64,000 nt of DNA from Flavobacterium tructae (GCF_002217475.1 NZ_MUHH01000022.1:1-64000), one strand, 5' to 3'; positions 19,401 through 27,268 are shown, counted from the first letter of the stretch. Translations and numbers: made by a program. The notes: generated by a model from the sequence alone, not told the origin.

Positions 19401-19786
19401 ATCGTTTTATAGACCCCCAAACCATCATAAGAATAATTTGCATCACCTGTTCCCCAATAAATCACCTGATTGTTAGTAGGATCTACAGTTATGGAGGAAG
19501 ACGAAGCATTAATAACCTGATCGGTTCCTAATGAAGTCCAATTAAGACCTTTGTCATTACTCTGATACAGCCCCCCTGAAGCACTGGCAACATACATTTT
19601 GTTAGGATCTGTGGGGTGAAATTTAATCTGAACACAACGTCCAATACCGTGTACCTGACCAATGGTTTTCTGTGGAAAGGGTATAGGGCCGATATTTTTC
19701 CAGTTCGGAGCAGAATTTTGAGCACTTGTAAGGTTAAAGAAAAGAGAGCATACAAGTAACACTGCAATACGTAGATTTGTTTGCAT
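13472..19786 (-). CDS. giant T9SS-exported adhesin-like protein (BNR propeller, 11 Ig-like modules, 2 F5/8-type C domains)
   Basis: 2104 residues, secreted. Signal peptide (about 1-22); a BNR/sortilin-like beta-propeller region (about 25-665), full of YRSTDGGSTF-type Asp-box repeats. Ig-like module 1 (665-762) is followed by a discoidin/F5-8 type C domain (762-895), Ig modules 2-3 (898-1075), a second F5-8 type C domain (1085-1212), then Ig modules 4-10 (1215-1857) and a divergent module 11 (1857-1947). A CBM5/12-like chitin-binding module follows (about 1947-1997, with YLTGDQVIYQNIIYRAL), and a type A T9SS tail from YMLYPNPC to the end, which is cleaved on export. The modules point to carbohydrate binding at the surface or outside the cell, possibly with a glycoside-acting propeller; no catalytic residues are assigned. 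Neighbouring Ig modules are almost identical in DNA. Confidence 0.88.
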   Translation of the reverse strand: MQTNLRIAVLLVCSLFFNLTSAQNSAPNWKNIGPIPFPQKTIGQVHGIGRCVQIKFHPTDPNKMYVASASGGLYQSNDKGLNWTSLGTDQVINASSSSITVDPTNNQVIYWGTGDANYSYDGLGVYKTINGGATWAKSNSGMGNRLVRDVLILPTDSNTIIAATNNGIYKSTDAGANWTLQSVSGIEVQDICYKPGTNGQIIYATASKNFYRSLDAGSSWTEITSPAFVFGANGTRVSVCEADPNVVYVANVGANAIGEIYRSTDGGSTFTNTRSTTECIAAYSASGGGQGDYNFDFEVNPVNSNELYVCAHVIWRSTDAGVTWVQQQSSWAKDLHTDQHHIVFDPYVSGQLWNANDGGIWSNTANGTGAWTPKSDGIAATEIYHGALGKTNRNLQYIGTQDNGGFYYNNGIFYNNRAGDYGPYMWFDYLSNFYSESNKYKCPYPPGSGSCVDLNLPETPSGGKFAFTPENADIAYHANAGKIYRCLNLTSASPSWTLIYTVPSGTIRDLQIDPGNADRLYVFTDLPALYRSDNAKTDASFVQTTLPSTSTNGSVAPISNSDVVYLGLGTTIYRSADKGTTWTPTKGFPSAQVQKVVADNKSINEAVYASYALGVYYKDITKSSWINYSSGLPIICNITDMDIYNDGISKGILTVYYYGRGVWQSDLVPPPSNITVAMTSPVNNTTFSGPATINLNATASVSSGNISKVEFYNGTTLLSTSTSSPYNYVWTGVLPGNYDLTAVAYDNLGNKKSSALVTVMVTLVCNKVTGIAFGTAPYYHYTCDKAFDGDINTSFDADDSEDPAYVGLDLGTAKVITNLRYYPRDSRAGRMTGGKFQGSNTSTSAGFVDLYTIPTEPNYAWHDVSIPNSTAYRYYRYCTPPDNYADVAEIEFCASNELPTVNITAPLNNKLYATVPANINITATASDTDGSISKVEFYQGATLLGIVTSSPYSFNWTGVPSGTYQLNAKAYDNLNAVAVSSNITVIVGNQNPTVSIISPDDYADIPNPSAITIYATASDADGTISKVEFYNGTSFLGTSTTSPYSYNWTNVPIGTYTLTAKAYDNSGGITSSSPITVNDIFPCSTLSGSTFGTSPWTAGYEYDKAFDGDINTNFSAKSASSGYTGLDFGTAKVVKAIRFYPRESFEKRMTGGKFQGSNTSTSAGFVDLYTIPTEPSYTWQEVSIPNSKAYRYYRYLSPKNGYCDVAEIEFCGLNDTKVSISTPANDATYIAPATINIAADVNGAVSKVEYYIGASLLGTSTNSPYNYNWTGISSGSYNLTAKAYDNTGAVTSSAPVSFTVRNNIAPTVSIITPADKAMYTAPATFDIAATANDTDGKIDKVEFYNGATLLGTVNTSPYSFNWKNAAAGTYTLTAKAYDNNGVATSSSAVSVRVNQPPTISITSPTDNTIYAAPATFDLSATANDTDGSIGKVEFYNGTTLLGTVNASPYTFNWKNIAAGTYSLTAKAYDNNGAVTTSSAVSVRVNQPPTVSITTPADNAIYVAGTTFDISATAKDADGSIDKVAFYNGATLLGVVNASPYTFNWKNVAAGTYTLTAKAYDNDNDVTTSSAIVITVNTPVNQSPSAAITAPANNTAFTAPASITIDAVATDSDGTISKVEFYNGATLLSTSTTSPYTYNWKNVTAGTYAITVKAYDNANATATSAVVNLVVNNNQAPTVRVTSPVDNTTFIAPATFTIKAEAADSDGTISKVEFYNGATLLSTSTTSPYTYNWKNVTAGTYAITVKAYDNANATATSAVVNVVVNNNQAPTVRLTAPADNTTFIAPATVTIDAEAADSDGTISKVEFYNGATLLSASATSPYTYNWENVTAGTYQITAKATDNTGNVTSSTPVIIAVKASPIISMISSSENNQVIDNGKDILFTFNVTDPDAVLSSIIIKDNGEIISTINKSSYSFVLTDISPGDHYFTAIAILKNGTKYTFASLNIVSKNCKSTEWNTSTDYLTGDQVIYQNIIYRALAVNKNKQPNQDQSTWSNIGTCENLIVKNPPAVKPKYMLYPNPCTTHFNIKFMDCEGKSFYYSIMDVNSRILREQKSESINNAIFEKEVNIQGLPSGTYLVHIHLDERIYSEKIIIIEKPSMYKRKK
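14215..15060 (-). repeat. near-identical tandem Ig-module coding repeats
   Basis: Three consecutive units of about 280 bp encode Ig-like modules 8-10 of the large T9SS protein. Units 8 and 9 share long stretches of identical DNA (compare 14518-14690 with 14797-14965), more than needed for protein conservation, which points to recent duplication or gene conversion. Such repeats are prone to copy-number change and assembly error. Confidence 0.8.
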
Positions 19787-19811
19787 AGATTATTTTAAGA
19801 TTATCGGGAAA

Positions 19812-20261
19812 TTATTTTTTATTTTTTTGCCTGCTTTGTAGTTCCTGTTGGACCATCTCTTGAATTTCATCGGGAGTCATTACCCTTCCGTCAGATTTTA
19901 CAAACCCTTCACTTTGGATTCTCCAAAATTTAAATTTCTTAAAATCTTCAGCGTACTGAAGTGATTCTTTTTTTAGTGCCCTATTGCTTTTAAAGAGTCT
20001 GGAAATAAAGGATCTTTCTTTTAATTCTTCCAACGCTTCTTCTTCTCCCTCCATCAATTCTAACGGATTAGGTTTTCCTTTCCAAAATTCTTCAAAAGCA
20101 GCCTTAGTTTCGTCGAAATTTGCATTAGGGTCCTTCATCATTTCTTTCCATTTCGCACTTTTACGAAACTCTTTCAGTTTTTCCTTTTTAATCTGTGATT
20201 GGGCAATTGACAGTTGTAAAAAGAACAACAATGGAAGCAGTATAATAGTAGTTTTCCTCAT
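19812..20261 (-). CDS. secreted charged small protein upstream of the T9SS adhesin
   Basis: 149 residues with a signal peptide (about 1-20, LLFFLQLSIAQ). The mature part is helical and strongly charged (KEKLKEFRKSAKWKEMM; ends ELQSRQKNKK) and includes a GRVMTPDEIQEMVQQEL stretch. I do not recognise the family. It is the first gene of a two-gene unit: 25 bp separate its stop from the start of the 2104-residue T9SS protein on the same strand. A periplasmic helper of that protein is a reasonable guess only. Confidence 0.6.
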   Translation of the reverse strand: MRKTTIILLPLLFFLQLSIAQSQIKKEKLKEFRKSAKWKEMMKDPNANFDETKAAFEEFWKGKPNPLELMEGEEEALEELKERSFISRLFKSNRALKKESLQYAEDFKKFKFWRIQSEGFVKSDGRVMTPDEIQEMVQQELQSRQKNKK

Positions 20262-21025
20262 TTGATAATAGATTTAAATTAATTGTCTGTTTTTAAGGGG
20301 GTAAGCAAGCAAAAATGGAAATGAACTTTTTTCGGTTTTTCTTTGTATATGAATCTTTTTAAATAAAAAAACTTACTATAAAAAGACATAAGTTAAGTTG
20401 TCGGAATTGAGTTAGTTTTCTTTAAATCAGGTGTTTTTGTTTTCTGATAATAGCTGATTTGTTCCCTGATTTAGAATTCAAAGAAAATGCGGTTTAAAAC
20501 TTATTTTGATTAGAAATAGACTCAAATTTTTGTTTTATATAGTACAAAAGTATCGCTTTGGTCTTGTTTTTAACGGGCTATTGTAACAACTGTAATTGGT
20601 GTGTAATGGGAGGTCATTTGTGGTTAATATCTGGTTTTTTGAATATAAAGCAGTTGCTCGTGTTTTAGAGTAGGTGGTTTTACGAAATAACAATGTAATG
20701 AACTAAAAAGGATGTGTTTTTTTTCGTAAATCACGCAATCCTGATTTATTGTGATAAAAAAAGGAGTTTTGATTTGTGGAAATAGAAAACTAACAGACAG
20801 AAATATACGTAAATAGCAGTGGGGGATTGATACTTTAAGGTTTATTCTTACGGTAAAACGGGCAGATTATTTTTGTTTTGCTTTTTTTGTTTTAAACCTT
20901 GTGGTTCTATAAAAATCTTATACATTTGTCGCACAATTCGCTGTAAGCCCCTGTTTTTGTGAGAATTGTAGTAGATAAAAATAAGTTTAACAACCTACCT
21001 TGCTGTTTTGCAGCATGTTAAAATT
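20262..21025. other. long AT-rich intergenic region with one promoter
   Basis: About 760 bp between two divergent genes with no credible ORF and no tRNA or recognisable structured RNA. It is T-rich with many short homopolymers. The only element I can support is a promoter near its right end (20899-20928), followed by a leader of about 90 nt that contains short inverted arms (ACAATTC at about 20932 and GAATTGT about 30 bp further). Confidence 0.5.
20899..20928 (+). promoter_or_regulatory. Bacteroidota-type promoter for the PID-CTERM-like gene
   Basis: A TTG -33 element (20899-20901) and a TACATTTG -7 element (20921-20928), 19 bp apart, match the TTTG / TAnnTTTG promoter of this phylum. Predicted transcription starts about 90 nt before the ATG at 21026. 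Confidence 0.6.
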
Positions 21026-21238
21026 ATGAAGACAATAAAGATCGTTTTTTTTACAGTTTGCCTGACCTTGATGAATGGTTTTAGTGCTTTGGCGCAAAAA
21101 CCTCCGCCTCCACCAGACGATCCGAATGATCCGGACATAGTGCCAATAGATGATCATTTAGTATTTTTGGCAATAGTGGCCATTGTTTTAGGGATTACAA
21201 TTATATATCGAAATAAAATAAAAAAAGCTTCAGCGTAA
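21026..21238 (+). CDS. small PID-CTERM-like sorted protein
   Basis: 70 residues from the ATG at 21026 (a TTG 18 bp upstream is in frame but less likely). Signal peptide (about 1-24, ending SALAQ), then a short proline/aspartate segment KPPPPPDDPNDPD, the motif VPIDDHLVFLAIVAIVLGI as a membrane segment, and a basic end IYRNKIKKASA. This layout of signal peptide, prolines, P-I-D, hydrophobic helix and basic tail is that of the short PID-CTERM proteins of Bacteroidota, whose role is unknown. The stop codon lies inside the terminator loop that follows. Confidence 0.65.
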   Translation: MKTIKIVFFTVCLTLMNGFSALAQKPPPPPDDPNDPDIVPIDDHLVFLAIVAIVLGITIIYRNKIKKASA

Positions 21239-21252
21239 ACTGAAGCTTTTTT
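21221..21252 (+). terminator. terminator overlapping the end of the coding region
   Basis: Perfect 13-bp stem AAAAAAGCTTCAG / CTGAAGCTTTTTT, with loop CGTAAA containing the TAA stop codon of the preceding gene, followed by more T. It can also serve the convergent ribE gene. Confidence 0.88.
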
Positions 21253-21272
21253 TTATGGGTATATTCTGTAAA

Positions 21273-21863
21273 TTATTTGTTTATCGCATAAAGTCTTGAA
21301 ATGTATTTTCCAACAACGTCAAATTCAAGGTTTATTTTAGTCCCAACTTTGAAGTTTTTAAAATTAGTATTTTCAAAAGTGTAAGGAATAATCGAAACGC
21401 TAAATTCGTTTGTTTTTGAGTTTACTACCGTCAGGCTTACTCCGTTTACCGTAATAGAGCCTTTTTCGATGGTAATATTGCTGAGGTTTTTGTCGTATTC
21501 AAAAGTGTAATTCCAGCTTCCATGTGCTTCTTCGATTTTAATGCAGGTTCCGGTTTGGTCAACGTGCCCCTGTACGATGTGCCCGTCCAGACGGTCTCCA
21601 AGTTTCATTCCTCTTTCCAGATTTACAATATCGCCTTCTTTCCAGTCGCCAATATTGGTTTTTAAAATGGTCTCGTCGATAGCGGTTACGGTATAAAATG
21701 AATCTTTTATAGCTACAACCGTCAGGCAGATTCCGTTATGAGAAACGCTTTGGTCAATTTTTAATTCATTAGTGATTGTGGAGTCAACTGTGATGTGAAG
21801 ATTGTTTTGATCTTTTTTTATTTCGTGAATCCTTCCTAGGGTTTCTATAATTCCTGTGAACAT
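21273..21863 (-). CDS. ribE: riboflavin synthase, alpha subunit
   Basis: 196 residues, the normal length. It contains two tandem lumazine-binding domains (about 1-95 and 96-190), each starting with the typical pattern (MFTGIIETLGRI; LDGHIVQGHVDQTG), and the substrate-contact motif SHNGICLTV with its second-domain copy GSITVNGVSLTV. The enzyme dismutates two molecules of 6,7-dimethyl-8-ribityllumazine to riboflavin in the cytoplasm. It is divergent from pdxA with a 57-bp gap, an arrangement common in Flavobacteriaceae. Confidence 0.97.
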   Translation of the reverse strand: MFTGIIETLGRIHEIKKDQNNLHITVDSTITNELKIDQSVSHNGICLTVVAIKDSFYTVTAIDETILKTNIGDWKEGDIVNLERGMKLGDRLDGHIVQGHVDQTGTCIKIEEAHGSWNYTFEYDKNLSNITIEKGSITVNGVSLTVVNSKTNEFSVSIIPYTFENTNFKNFKVGTKINLEFDVVGKYISRLYAINK

Positions 21864-21920
21864 TTTGGTTTTATTTTACTAAATTTGCACATCAAAATTA
21901 GTAATAAATAATCTGAGCTC

Positions 21921-22970
21921 ATGAATAAAAAAGCAGAAAATATAATTGTTGGAATTTCGGTTGGAGATTTAAACGGTATTGGAAGCGAAGTTATATTAAA
22001 AACATTCGAAGATTCTCGTATGTTGGAGATGTGTACGCCAGTTATTTTTGCAAACGCCAAAATACTTTCTTTTGTTAAAAAGAGCTTCACGTCGACTGTT
22101 CAGTTTCACGGTGTAGATAAATTAGAGCAGGTTTTGCCGGGAAAAGTCAATGTTTTTAATCTTTGGAAAGAAGGGGTTGATATTAACTTCGGTAAAAATG
22201 ATGAGAAAATTGGCGAATACGCAATTAAATCATTTGTTGCGGCTACCAAAGCGCTAAAAGAAGGTTTGGTAGATGTTTTGGTAACGGCGCCAATAAACAA
22301 ATACAACATTCAATCGGAAGATTTTAAATTTCCGGGACATACCGATTATCTGGACAAAGAATTAGAAGGAAATGCTTTAATGATGATGGTTCAGGATAAT
22401 TTGCGAGTAGGTTTGCTTACCGATCATGTACCGTTGAATGAGGTTTCTTCGCATTTGACAGAAGAATTAATCGTTAGAAAGATTGAAACAATCAGAAAAT
22501 CACTGGTTCAGGATTTTAGCATTGTTAAACCAAAAATTGCTGTTTTAGGATTGAATCCGCATAGTGGTGATGGTGGTGTGATTGGGAAAGAAGAAGATTT
22601 GATTTTGAAGCCAGCTCTGAAAAAGATTTTTGAAAAAGGAACTATGGTTTTTGGACCATTTTCGGCAGATGGTTTTTTTGGAAGTGGTCAATATGAGAAG
22701 TATGATGCTATTGTAGCTACTTATCACGATCAGGGATTGATTCCGTTTAAAACATTGTCGTTTGGTAAAGGAGTGAATTATACGGCTGGTTTGAATAAGG
22801 TTAGAACCTCACCGGATCATGGTACGGCTTATGATATTGCCGGAAAAGATATGGCAGATTTTAACTCATTTAAGGAGGCGGTTTATCTTGCAATAGATAT
22901 TTTTCGCTCGCGTAATCAGTATGAGGAGATTACTGAAAAACCACTCAAAATAAAAGAAAAACAGTTATAA
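21921..22970 (+). CDS. pdxA: 4-hydroxythreonine-4-phosphate dehydrogenase
   Basis: 349 residues, full length. N-terminal ISVGDLNGIGSEVILK and the metal/substrate motifs FPGHTDYL, LGLNPHSGDGG and ATYHDQGLIPFK are those of PdxA, which oxidises 4-phosphohydroxy-L-threonine in DXP-dependent pyridoxal phosphate synthesis. It has a TAAATTTG box (21880-21887) about 35 bp upstream. The next gene starts 106 bp downstream after its own promoter. Confidence 0.97.
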   Translation: MNKKAENIIVGISVGDLNGIGSEVILKTFEDSRMLEMCTPVIFANAKILSFVKKSFTSTVQFHGVDKLEQVLPGKVNVFNLWKEGVDINFGKNDEKIGEYAIKSFVAATKALKEGLVDVLVTAPINKYNIQSEDFKFPGHTDYLDKELEGNALMMMVQDNLRVGLLTDHVPLNEVSSHLTEELIVRKIETIRKSLVQDFSIVKPKIAVLGLNPHSGDGGVIGKEEDLILKPALKKIFEKGTMVFGPFSADGFFGSGQYEKYDAIVATYHDQGLIPFKTLSFGKGVNYTAGLNKVRTSPDHGTAYDIAGKDMADFNSFKEAVYLAIDIFRSRNQYEEITEKPLKIKEKQL

Positions 22971-23013
22971 ACAAAAAAAGGTGAATAAGATTATTAGTTT
23001 TATAATAATTTTA

Positions 23014-23021
23014 TATCTTTG
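23014..23021 (+). promoter_or_regulatory. -7 promoter box of the DUF177-rpmF operon
   Basis: TATCTTTG, followed by C, fits the TAnnTTTG(C) -7 consensus of Bacteroidota and lies 56 bp before the DUF177 start. A TTTT-rich stretch at about 22997 could serve as -33. Confidence 0.6.
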
Positions 23022-23076
23022 CACCCCAATTCAGGTATCTGAGTTTTAGATACGGATTGGACAAATTGATGTTGAA

Positions 23077-23619
23077 ATGAGCAAAACAAAAGAATTTTTA
23101 ATTCCTTTCGTAGGATTAAAACTAGGAAAACACCATTTTGAGTATCAAATAAGTAACACGTTCTTTGCGAACTTTGATTACGACGAATTTCAAAGTTCAG
23201 ATATCAAAGTAGGTTTAGTTTTAGATAAGAAAAGCAACATGTTAGAGTTGGAATTCAAGCACAAAGGGACTGTAAATGTACCTTGTGATCTGACAAGCGA
23301 AGATTTTGATTTGCCCTTAAAAGGTAAAATGAAATTAATAGTTCGTTTTGGAGAAGAATTCAATAACGATAATGAAGAGCTTTTAATCTTGCCGCATGGA
23401 GAGCATGAAATTGATGTAGCACAGTACATTTATGAAATGATTGCACTGTCGGTACCTCTAAAACGAGTTCATCCGGGAGTGAAAGACGGCAGTTTGCAAA
23501 CTGACGCTTTAAAAAAACTGAATGAGCTAACGGTTAAAGAAGAGAAAAAAGAGAGTAAACAAGAAGAAGATATTGACCCGCGTTGGGACAAATTAAAGAA
23601 ACTATTAACGGATAAATAA
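23077..23619 (+). CDS. DUF177 (YceD-like) protein
   Basis: 180 residues. Conserved DUF177 features are a strand-rich body, VPCDLTSEDFDLPL in place of the usual cysteine-containing region, and the C-terminal PRWDKLKKLL. In many bacteria this gene precedes rpmF and the protein is linked to large-subunit rRNA accumulation. Here too it directly precedes rpmF (9 bp gap), so the two share one transcript. The acidic, lysine-rich stretch EEKKESKQEEDIDPRWD before the end is a typical linker. Confidence 0.88.
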   Translation: MSKTKEFLIPFVGLKLGKHHFEYQISNTFFANFDYDEFQSSDIKVGLVLDKKSNMLELEFKHKGTVNVPCDLTSEDFDLPLKGKMKLIVRFGEEFNNDNEELLILPHGEHEIDVAQYIYEMIALSVPLKRVHPGVKDGSLQTDALKKLNELTVKEEKKESKQEEDIDPRWDKLKKLLTDK

Positions 23620-23628
23620 TATAGTAAA

Positions 23629-23823
23629 ATGGCACATCCTAAGAGAAAAATCTCGAAAACAAGAAGAGATAAGAGAAGAACACATTATAAAGCTACTGTA
23701 GCTCAAATCGCTACATGTCCTATTACTGGAGAAGCACATTTATACCACAGAGCTTACTGGCATGAAGGTAAAATGTACTACAGAGGGCAAGTTGTTATCG
23801 ATAAATCTGTAGCGGTTGCTTAA
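23629..23823 (+). CDS. rpmF: 50S ribosomal protein L32
   Basis: 64 residues. The N-terminus [22 protein letters not shown] is diagnostic of L32; a single cysteine remains ([15 protein letters not shown]), so the zinc-binding four-cysteine form is not present. Located immediately after DUF177 and closed by a terminator at 23847. Confidence 0.97.
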   Translation: MAHPKRKISKTRRDKRRTHYKATVAQIATCPITGEAHLYHRAYWHEGKMYYRGQVVIDKSVAVA

Positions 23824-23846
23824 TACGTTTTTGTAAATGATACTGG

Positions 23847-23873
23847 AACTCTCACATAGTGAGAGTTTTTTTT
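23847..23873 (+). terminator. rho-independent terminator after rpmF
   Basis: Stem AACTCTCAC / GTGAGAGTT with a 3-nt loop and six further T. It separates the DUF177-rpmF transcript from fabH, implying that fabH has its own promoter in the AT-rich 120 bp that follow. Confidence 0.88.
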
Positions 23874-23997
23874 GTTGGTTATACTTTTCTTTTTTTAAGA
23901 AAATAACTGCAAATTAATTTCGTTTTTTTTTTGTAATTTTCAAGTCTTTTAAAAATTTTTCAGATACGCTGTATTTGAAACGAAATAATAGAATATA

Positions 23998-24996
23998 ATG
24001 AATACAATCACAGCCGCAATTACCGCTGTTGGAGCTTACGTTCCCGACTTTGTACTTTCGAACAAAGTTTTGGAAACGATGGTCGATACCAATGACGAAT
24101 GGATTACTACTCGTACCGGAATTAAAGAAAGAAGGATTTTAAAAGATGCTGATAAAGGAACATCGTTTCTTGCTATAAAAGCAGCACAGGATTTAATAGC
24201 AAAAGCTAATATTGATCCGTTAGAGATTGATCTGATTATAATGGCAACAGCTACAGCAGATATGCCGGTAGCCTCTACAGGAGTTTTTGTTGCGACAGAA
24301 ATTGGAGCTACCAATGCATTTGCTTATGATTTGCAGGCGGCATGTTCAAGTTTCTTATACGGAATGTCTACCGCTGCAGCTTATGTGCAGTCAGGAAGAT
24401 ATAAAAAAGTATTATTAATTGGTGCCGATAAAATGTCATCAATTGTAGATTATACAGACAGAGCAACTTGTATTATTTTTGGTGACGGAGCGGGAGCCGT
24501 TTTATTCGAACCTAATTATGAAGGCTTAGGCTTACAAGATGAATACTTACGAAGCGACGGTGTAGGACGCGATTTTCTTAAAATTTCTGCAGGAGGTTCT
24601 TTAACTCCAACTACAGCGGAGACCGTACAAAACAAACAACACAATATTATTCAGGACGGAAAAACCGTTTTTAAATACGCTGTAACCAATATGGCCGATG
24701 CGAGCGAATTGATTTTGCAAAGAAACAATCTCACGAATCAGGATGTGAATTGGTTAGTGCCACATCAGGCAAACAGACGTATCATCGATGCTACTGCAAA
24801 CAGAATGAATCTTGAGGATTCAAAAGTATTGGTGAATATTGAAAAATATGGTAACACCACTTCAGCTACGTTACCATTAGTATTAAGTGACTTTGAACAT
24901 TTGCTTAAAAAAGGAGATAATATTATTTTTGCCGCTTTTGGTGGAGGATTCACTTGGGGATCTATTTACCTAAAATGGGCATACGATAAAAAATAA
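23998..24996 (+). CDS. fabH: beta-ketoacyl-ACP synthase III
   Basis: 332 residues, full length. Catalytic Cys lies in LQAACSSFLYG (about residue 113), His in WLVPHQANRR and Asn in EKYGNTTSATLPL, the Cys-His-Asn triad of FabH. It condenses a starter acyl-CoA with malonyl-ACP to initiate fatty-acid synthesis; Flavobacteria commonly use branched starters. It is followed 23 bp later by accB, so malonyl-CoA supply and chain initiation are encoded together. plsX, often found before fabH in other phyla, is absent here. Confidence 0.97.
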   Translation: MNTITAAITAVGAYVPDFVLSNKVLETMVDTNDEWITTRTGIKERRILKDADKGTSFLAIKAAQDLIAKANIDPLEIDLIIMATATADMPVASTGVFVATEIGATNAFAYDLQAACSSFLYGMSTAAAYVQSGRYKKVLLIGADKMSSIVDYTDRATCIIFGDGAGAVLFEPNYEGLGLQDEYLRSDGVGRDFLKISAGGSLTPTTAETVQNKQHNIIQDGKTVFKYAVTNMADASELILQRNNLTNQDVNWLVPHQANRRIIDATANRMNLEDSKVLVNIEKYGNTTSATLPLVLSDFEHLLKKGDNIIFAAFGGGFTWGSIYLKWAYDKK

Positions 24997-25019
24997 ATCA
25001 AAACTAAAAACGAATCATT

Positions 25020-25511
25020 ATGGATTTAAAAGAAATTCAAAACCTAATCAAATTTGTAGCAAATTCGGGTGTTGCAGAAGTAAAGTTGGAAATGGATGAT
25101 GTAAAAATCACGATCAGAACAACTTTAGAGACGAATGTAACTGAAGCTACTTATGTACAGCAATTACCAGCTCAGGCAGCATTGCCACAAGCAGTTGTTC
25201 CTCAACAAACAGCTCCTGTAGTTGTAAATGTAAGTGCAGAAGCACCTGCTGCTGCTGTTGAAGATTCTAAATTCATTACTATTAAATCTCCAATTATTGG
25301 AACTTTTTACAGAAAACCATCTCCAGACAAACCAGTATTTACTGAAGTTGGAAGCACTATCGCAAAAGGTGATGTTCTTTGTGTAATTGAAGCAATGAAA
25401 TTATTCAACGAAATCGAATCGGAAGTTTCAGGTAAAATTGTAAAAATTCTTGTTGACGATATGTCTCCTGTAGAATTTGACCAACCTTTATTTTTAGTTG
25501 ATCCATCATAA
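25020..25511 (+). CDS. accB: biotin carboxyl carrier protein of acetyl-CoA carboxylase
   Basis: 163 residues. An N-terminal region (1-45) is followed by an alanine/proline/valine/glutamine-rich linker (about 46-85) and the biotinyl domain (about 86-160), with the biotinylation motif VIEAMKLFNEIES where the lysine of EAMK carries biotin. It delivers carboxybiotin between AccC and the carboxyltransferase. It lies between fabH and accC on the same strand. Confidence 0.97.
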   Translation: MDLKEIQNLIKFVANSGVAEVKLEMDDVKITIRTTLETNVTEATYVQQLPAQAALPQAVVPQQTAPVVVNVSAEAPAAAVEDSKFITIKSPIIGTFYRKPSPDKPVFTEVGSTIAKGDVLCVIEAMKLFNEIESEVSGKIVKILVDDMSPVEFDQPLFLVDPS

Positions 25512-25618
25512 ATAAATTTAGATTTTAGATTTTAGATTTTAGATTGATCTGACAGAATTAATACAGACATCTAAAATTATCTAATGATCAAATTGTCTAA
25601 TTATCTAATTAAAATAAG

Positions 25619-26968
25619 ATGTTTAAAAAAATATTAATTGCAAATAGAGGAGAAATTGCACTTCGTGTAATTCGTACATGTAAAGAAATGGGAATCAAAA
25701 CTGTAGCAGTTTACTCTACAGCCGATGCTGAAAGTTTACATGTTAAGTTTGCTGATGAAGCGGTTTGTATTGGTCCCCCTCCAAGTAACTTATCGTATTT
25801 GAAAATGTCAAATATAATTGCTGCTGCTGAAATTACTAACGCAGACGCAATACATCCAGGTTATGGATTTCTTTCTGAGAATGCTAAATTCTCAAAAATT
25901 TGTCAGGAGCACGGAATCAAATTTATTGGTGCAGCTCCTGAGATGATTGACAGAATGGGAGATAAAGCTTCTGCAAAAGCGACAATGAAAGCTGCAGGAG
26001 TTCCATGTGTACCAGGTTCTGACGGATTATTAGAATCTTTCGAACAAACACAAAAGTTAGCTAAAGAATTTGGTTACCCGGTAATGCTTAAAGCTACTGC
26101 CGGTGGTGGTGGAAAAGGAATGCGTGCGGTATGGAAAGAAGATGAATTATTGAAAGCATGGGAAAGTGCACGTCAGGAAGCTGCCGCTGCATTTGGAAAT
26201 GACGGAATGTACATGGAGAAACTTATCGAAGAACCACGTCATATCGAAATTCAGGTTGTTGGAGATTCATACGGAAAAGCATGTCATCTTTCTGAAAGAG
26301 ATTGTTCAGTACAACGTCGTCACCAGAAATTAACTGAAGAAACACCTTCACCATTCATGACTGATGAATTGCGTGCGGCAATGGGAGAAGCGGCTGTAAA
26401 AGCGGCAGAATTCATTAAGTACGAAGGAGCCGGAACTGTAGAGTTTTTAGTGGACAAACACAGAAACTTCTATTTCATGGAAATGAATACCCGTATTCAG
26501 GTAGAGCACCCGATTACTGAACAAGTAATTGACTACGATTTAATTCGTGAGCAAATTATGGTAGCGGCCGGAATTCCAATTTCAGGAAAAAACTACTTAC
26601 CACAATTACATGCCATCGAATGCCGTATTAATGCTGAAGATCCTTATAACGATTTTCGTCCTTCACCAGGAAAAATTACGACGCTTCATATGCCAGGAGG
26701 ACATGGTGTTCGTTTAGATACTCACGTATATTCTGGTTACAGCATTCCGCCAAATTACGATTCGATGATTGCAAAGTTAATCACAACTGCACAATCAAGA
26801 GAAGAAGCTATCAGTAAAATGCGAAGAGCTTTAGATGAATTTGTTATTGAAGGCATCAAAACTACAATACCATTCCATAGACAATTGATGGATGACCCAA
26901 GATATATTGCAGGAGATTATACTACTGCTTTTATGGATACATTTAAAATGAAACCTATAGAGGAATAA
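25619..26968 (+). CDS. accC: biotin carboxylase subunit of acetyl-CoA carboxylase
   Basis: 449 residues, the usual length. N-terminal [20 protein letters not shown], the ATP-grasp glycine loop [12 protein letters not shown], and the catalytic region [18 protein letters not shown] are all intact. It carboxylates biotin on AccB using ATP and bicarbonate. The 107-bp gap from accB is filled with degenerate TTAGATTTTAGATT-type repeats and no terminator, so co-transcription is likely. A strong terminator follows at 26973. Confidence 0.98.
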   Translation: MFKKILIANRGEIALRVIRTCKEMGIKTVAVYSTADAESLHVKFADEAVCIGPPPSNLSYLKMSNIIAAAEITNADAIHPGYGFLSENAKFSKICQEHGIKFIGAAPEMIDRMGDKASAKATMKAAGVPCVPGSDGLLESFEQTQKLAKEFGYPVMLKATAGGGGKGMRAVWKEDELLKAWESARQEAAAAFGNDGMYMEKLIEEPRHIEIQVVGDSYGKACHLSERDCSVQRRHQKLTEETPSPFMTDELRAAMGEAAVKAAEFIKYEGAGTVEFLVDKHRNFYFMEMNTRIQVEHPITEQVIDYDLIREQIMVAAGIPISGKNYLPQLHAIECRINAEDPYNDFRPSPGKITTLHMPGGHGVRLDTHVYSGYSIPPNYDSMIAKLITTAQSREEAISKMRRALDEFVIEGIKTTIPFHRQLMDDPRYIAGDYTTAFMDTFKMKPIEE

Positions 26969-26972
26969 AATT

Positions 26973-27005
26973 AAAGGCTGTTGATTTTTCAACAGCCTTT
27001 TTTTT
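26973..27005 (+). terminator. terminator of the fab/acc operon
   Basis: Perfect 12-bp stem AAAGGCTGTTGA / TCAACAGCCTTT, TTTT loop, then a T-run to 27005. Confidence 0.92.
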
Positions 27006-27020
27006 ATGTTACCAACTGGT

Positions 27021-27053
27021 AAACCCGATAGGTTTTAGAAACTTATCGGGTTT
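27021..27053. repeat. AAACCCGATAGGTTT palindrome (dispersed terminator-like element)
   Basis: Arms AAACCCGATAGGTTT and AAACTTATCGGGTTT pair with one or two G-T pairs; a GCTTTTT run follows. It belongs to the same family as the element at 55186-55218. Confidence 0.7.
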
Positions 27054-27268
27054 GCTTTTTGGTAGAGTAAACACTTTTGGTGTGTATTTTTTATACAGGT
27101 TTTTCCTGAGTTACACACTTTTTATAAATTTTGAATTTTGGCACAAATGGTTTAATTCCTTTAAAAATAAGGATTTAGCTAATTGTAGGTACAACGTTTT
27201 CGTTACGGCATAATAATTTCATTATCTAAAGCGTAAACAACTATTAAATAATTTAATACGTACACATT

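Noticed and set aside
20262..20898. A hidden structured RNA or gene in the long spacer
   Set aside because: No tRNA, tmRNA or ORF features were found and inverted repeats are short; the region is reported only as AT-rich spacer.
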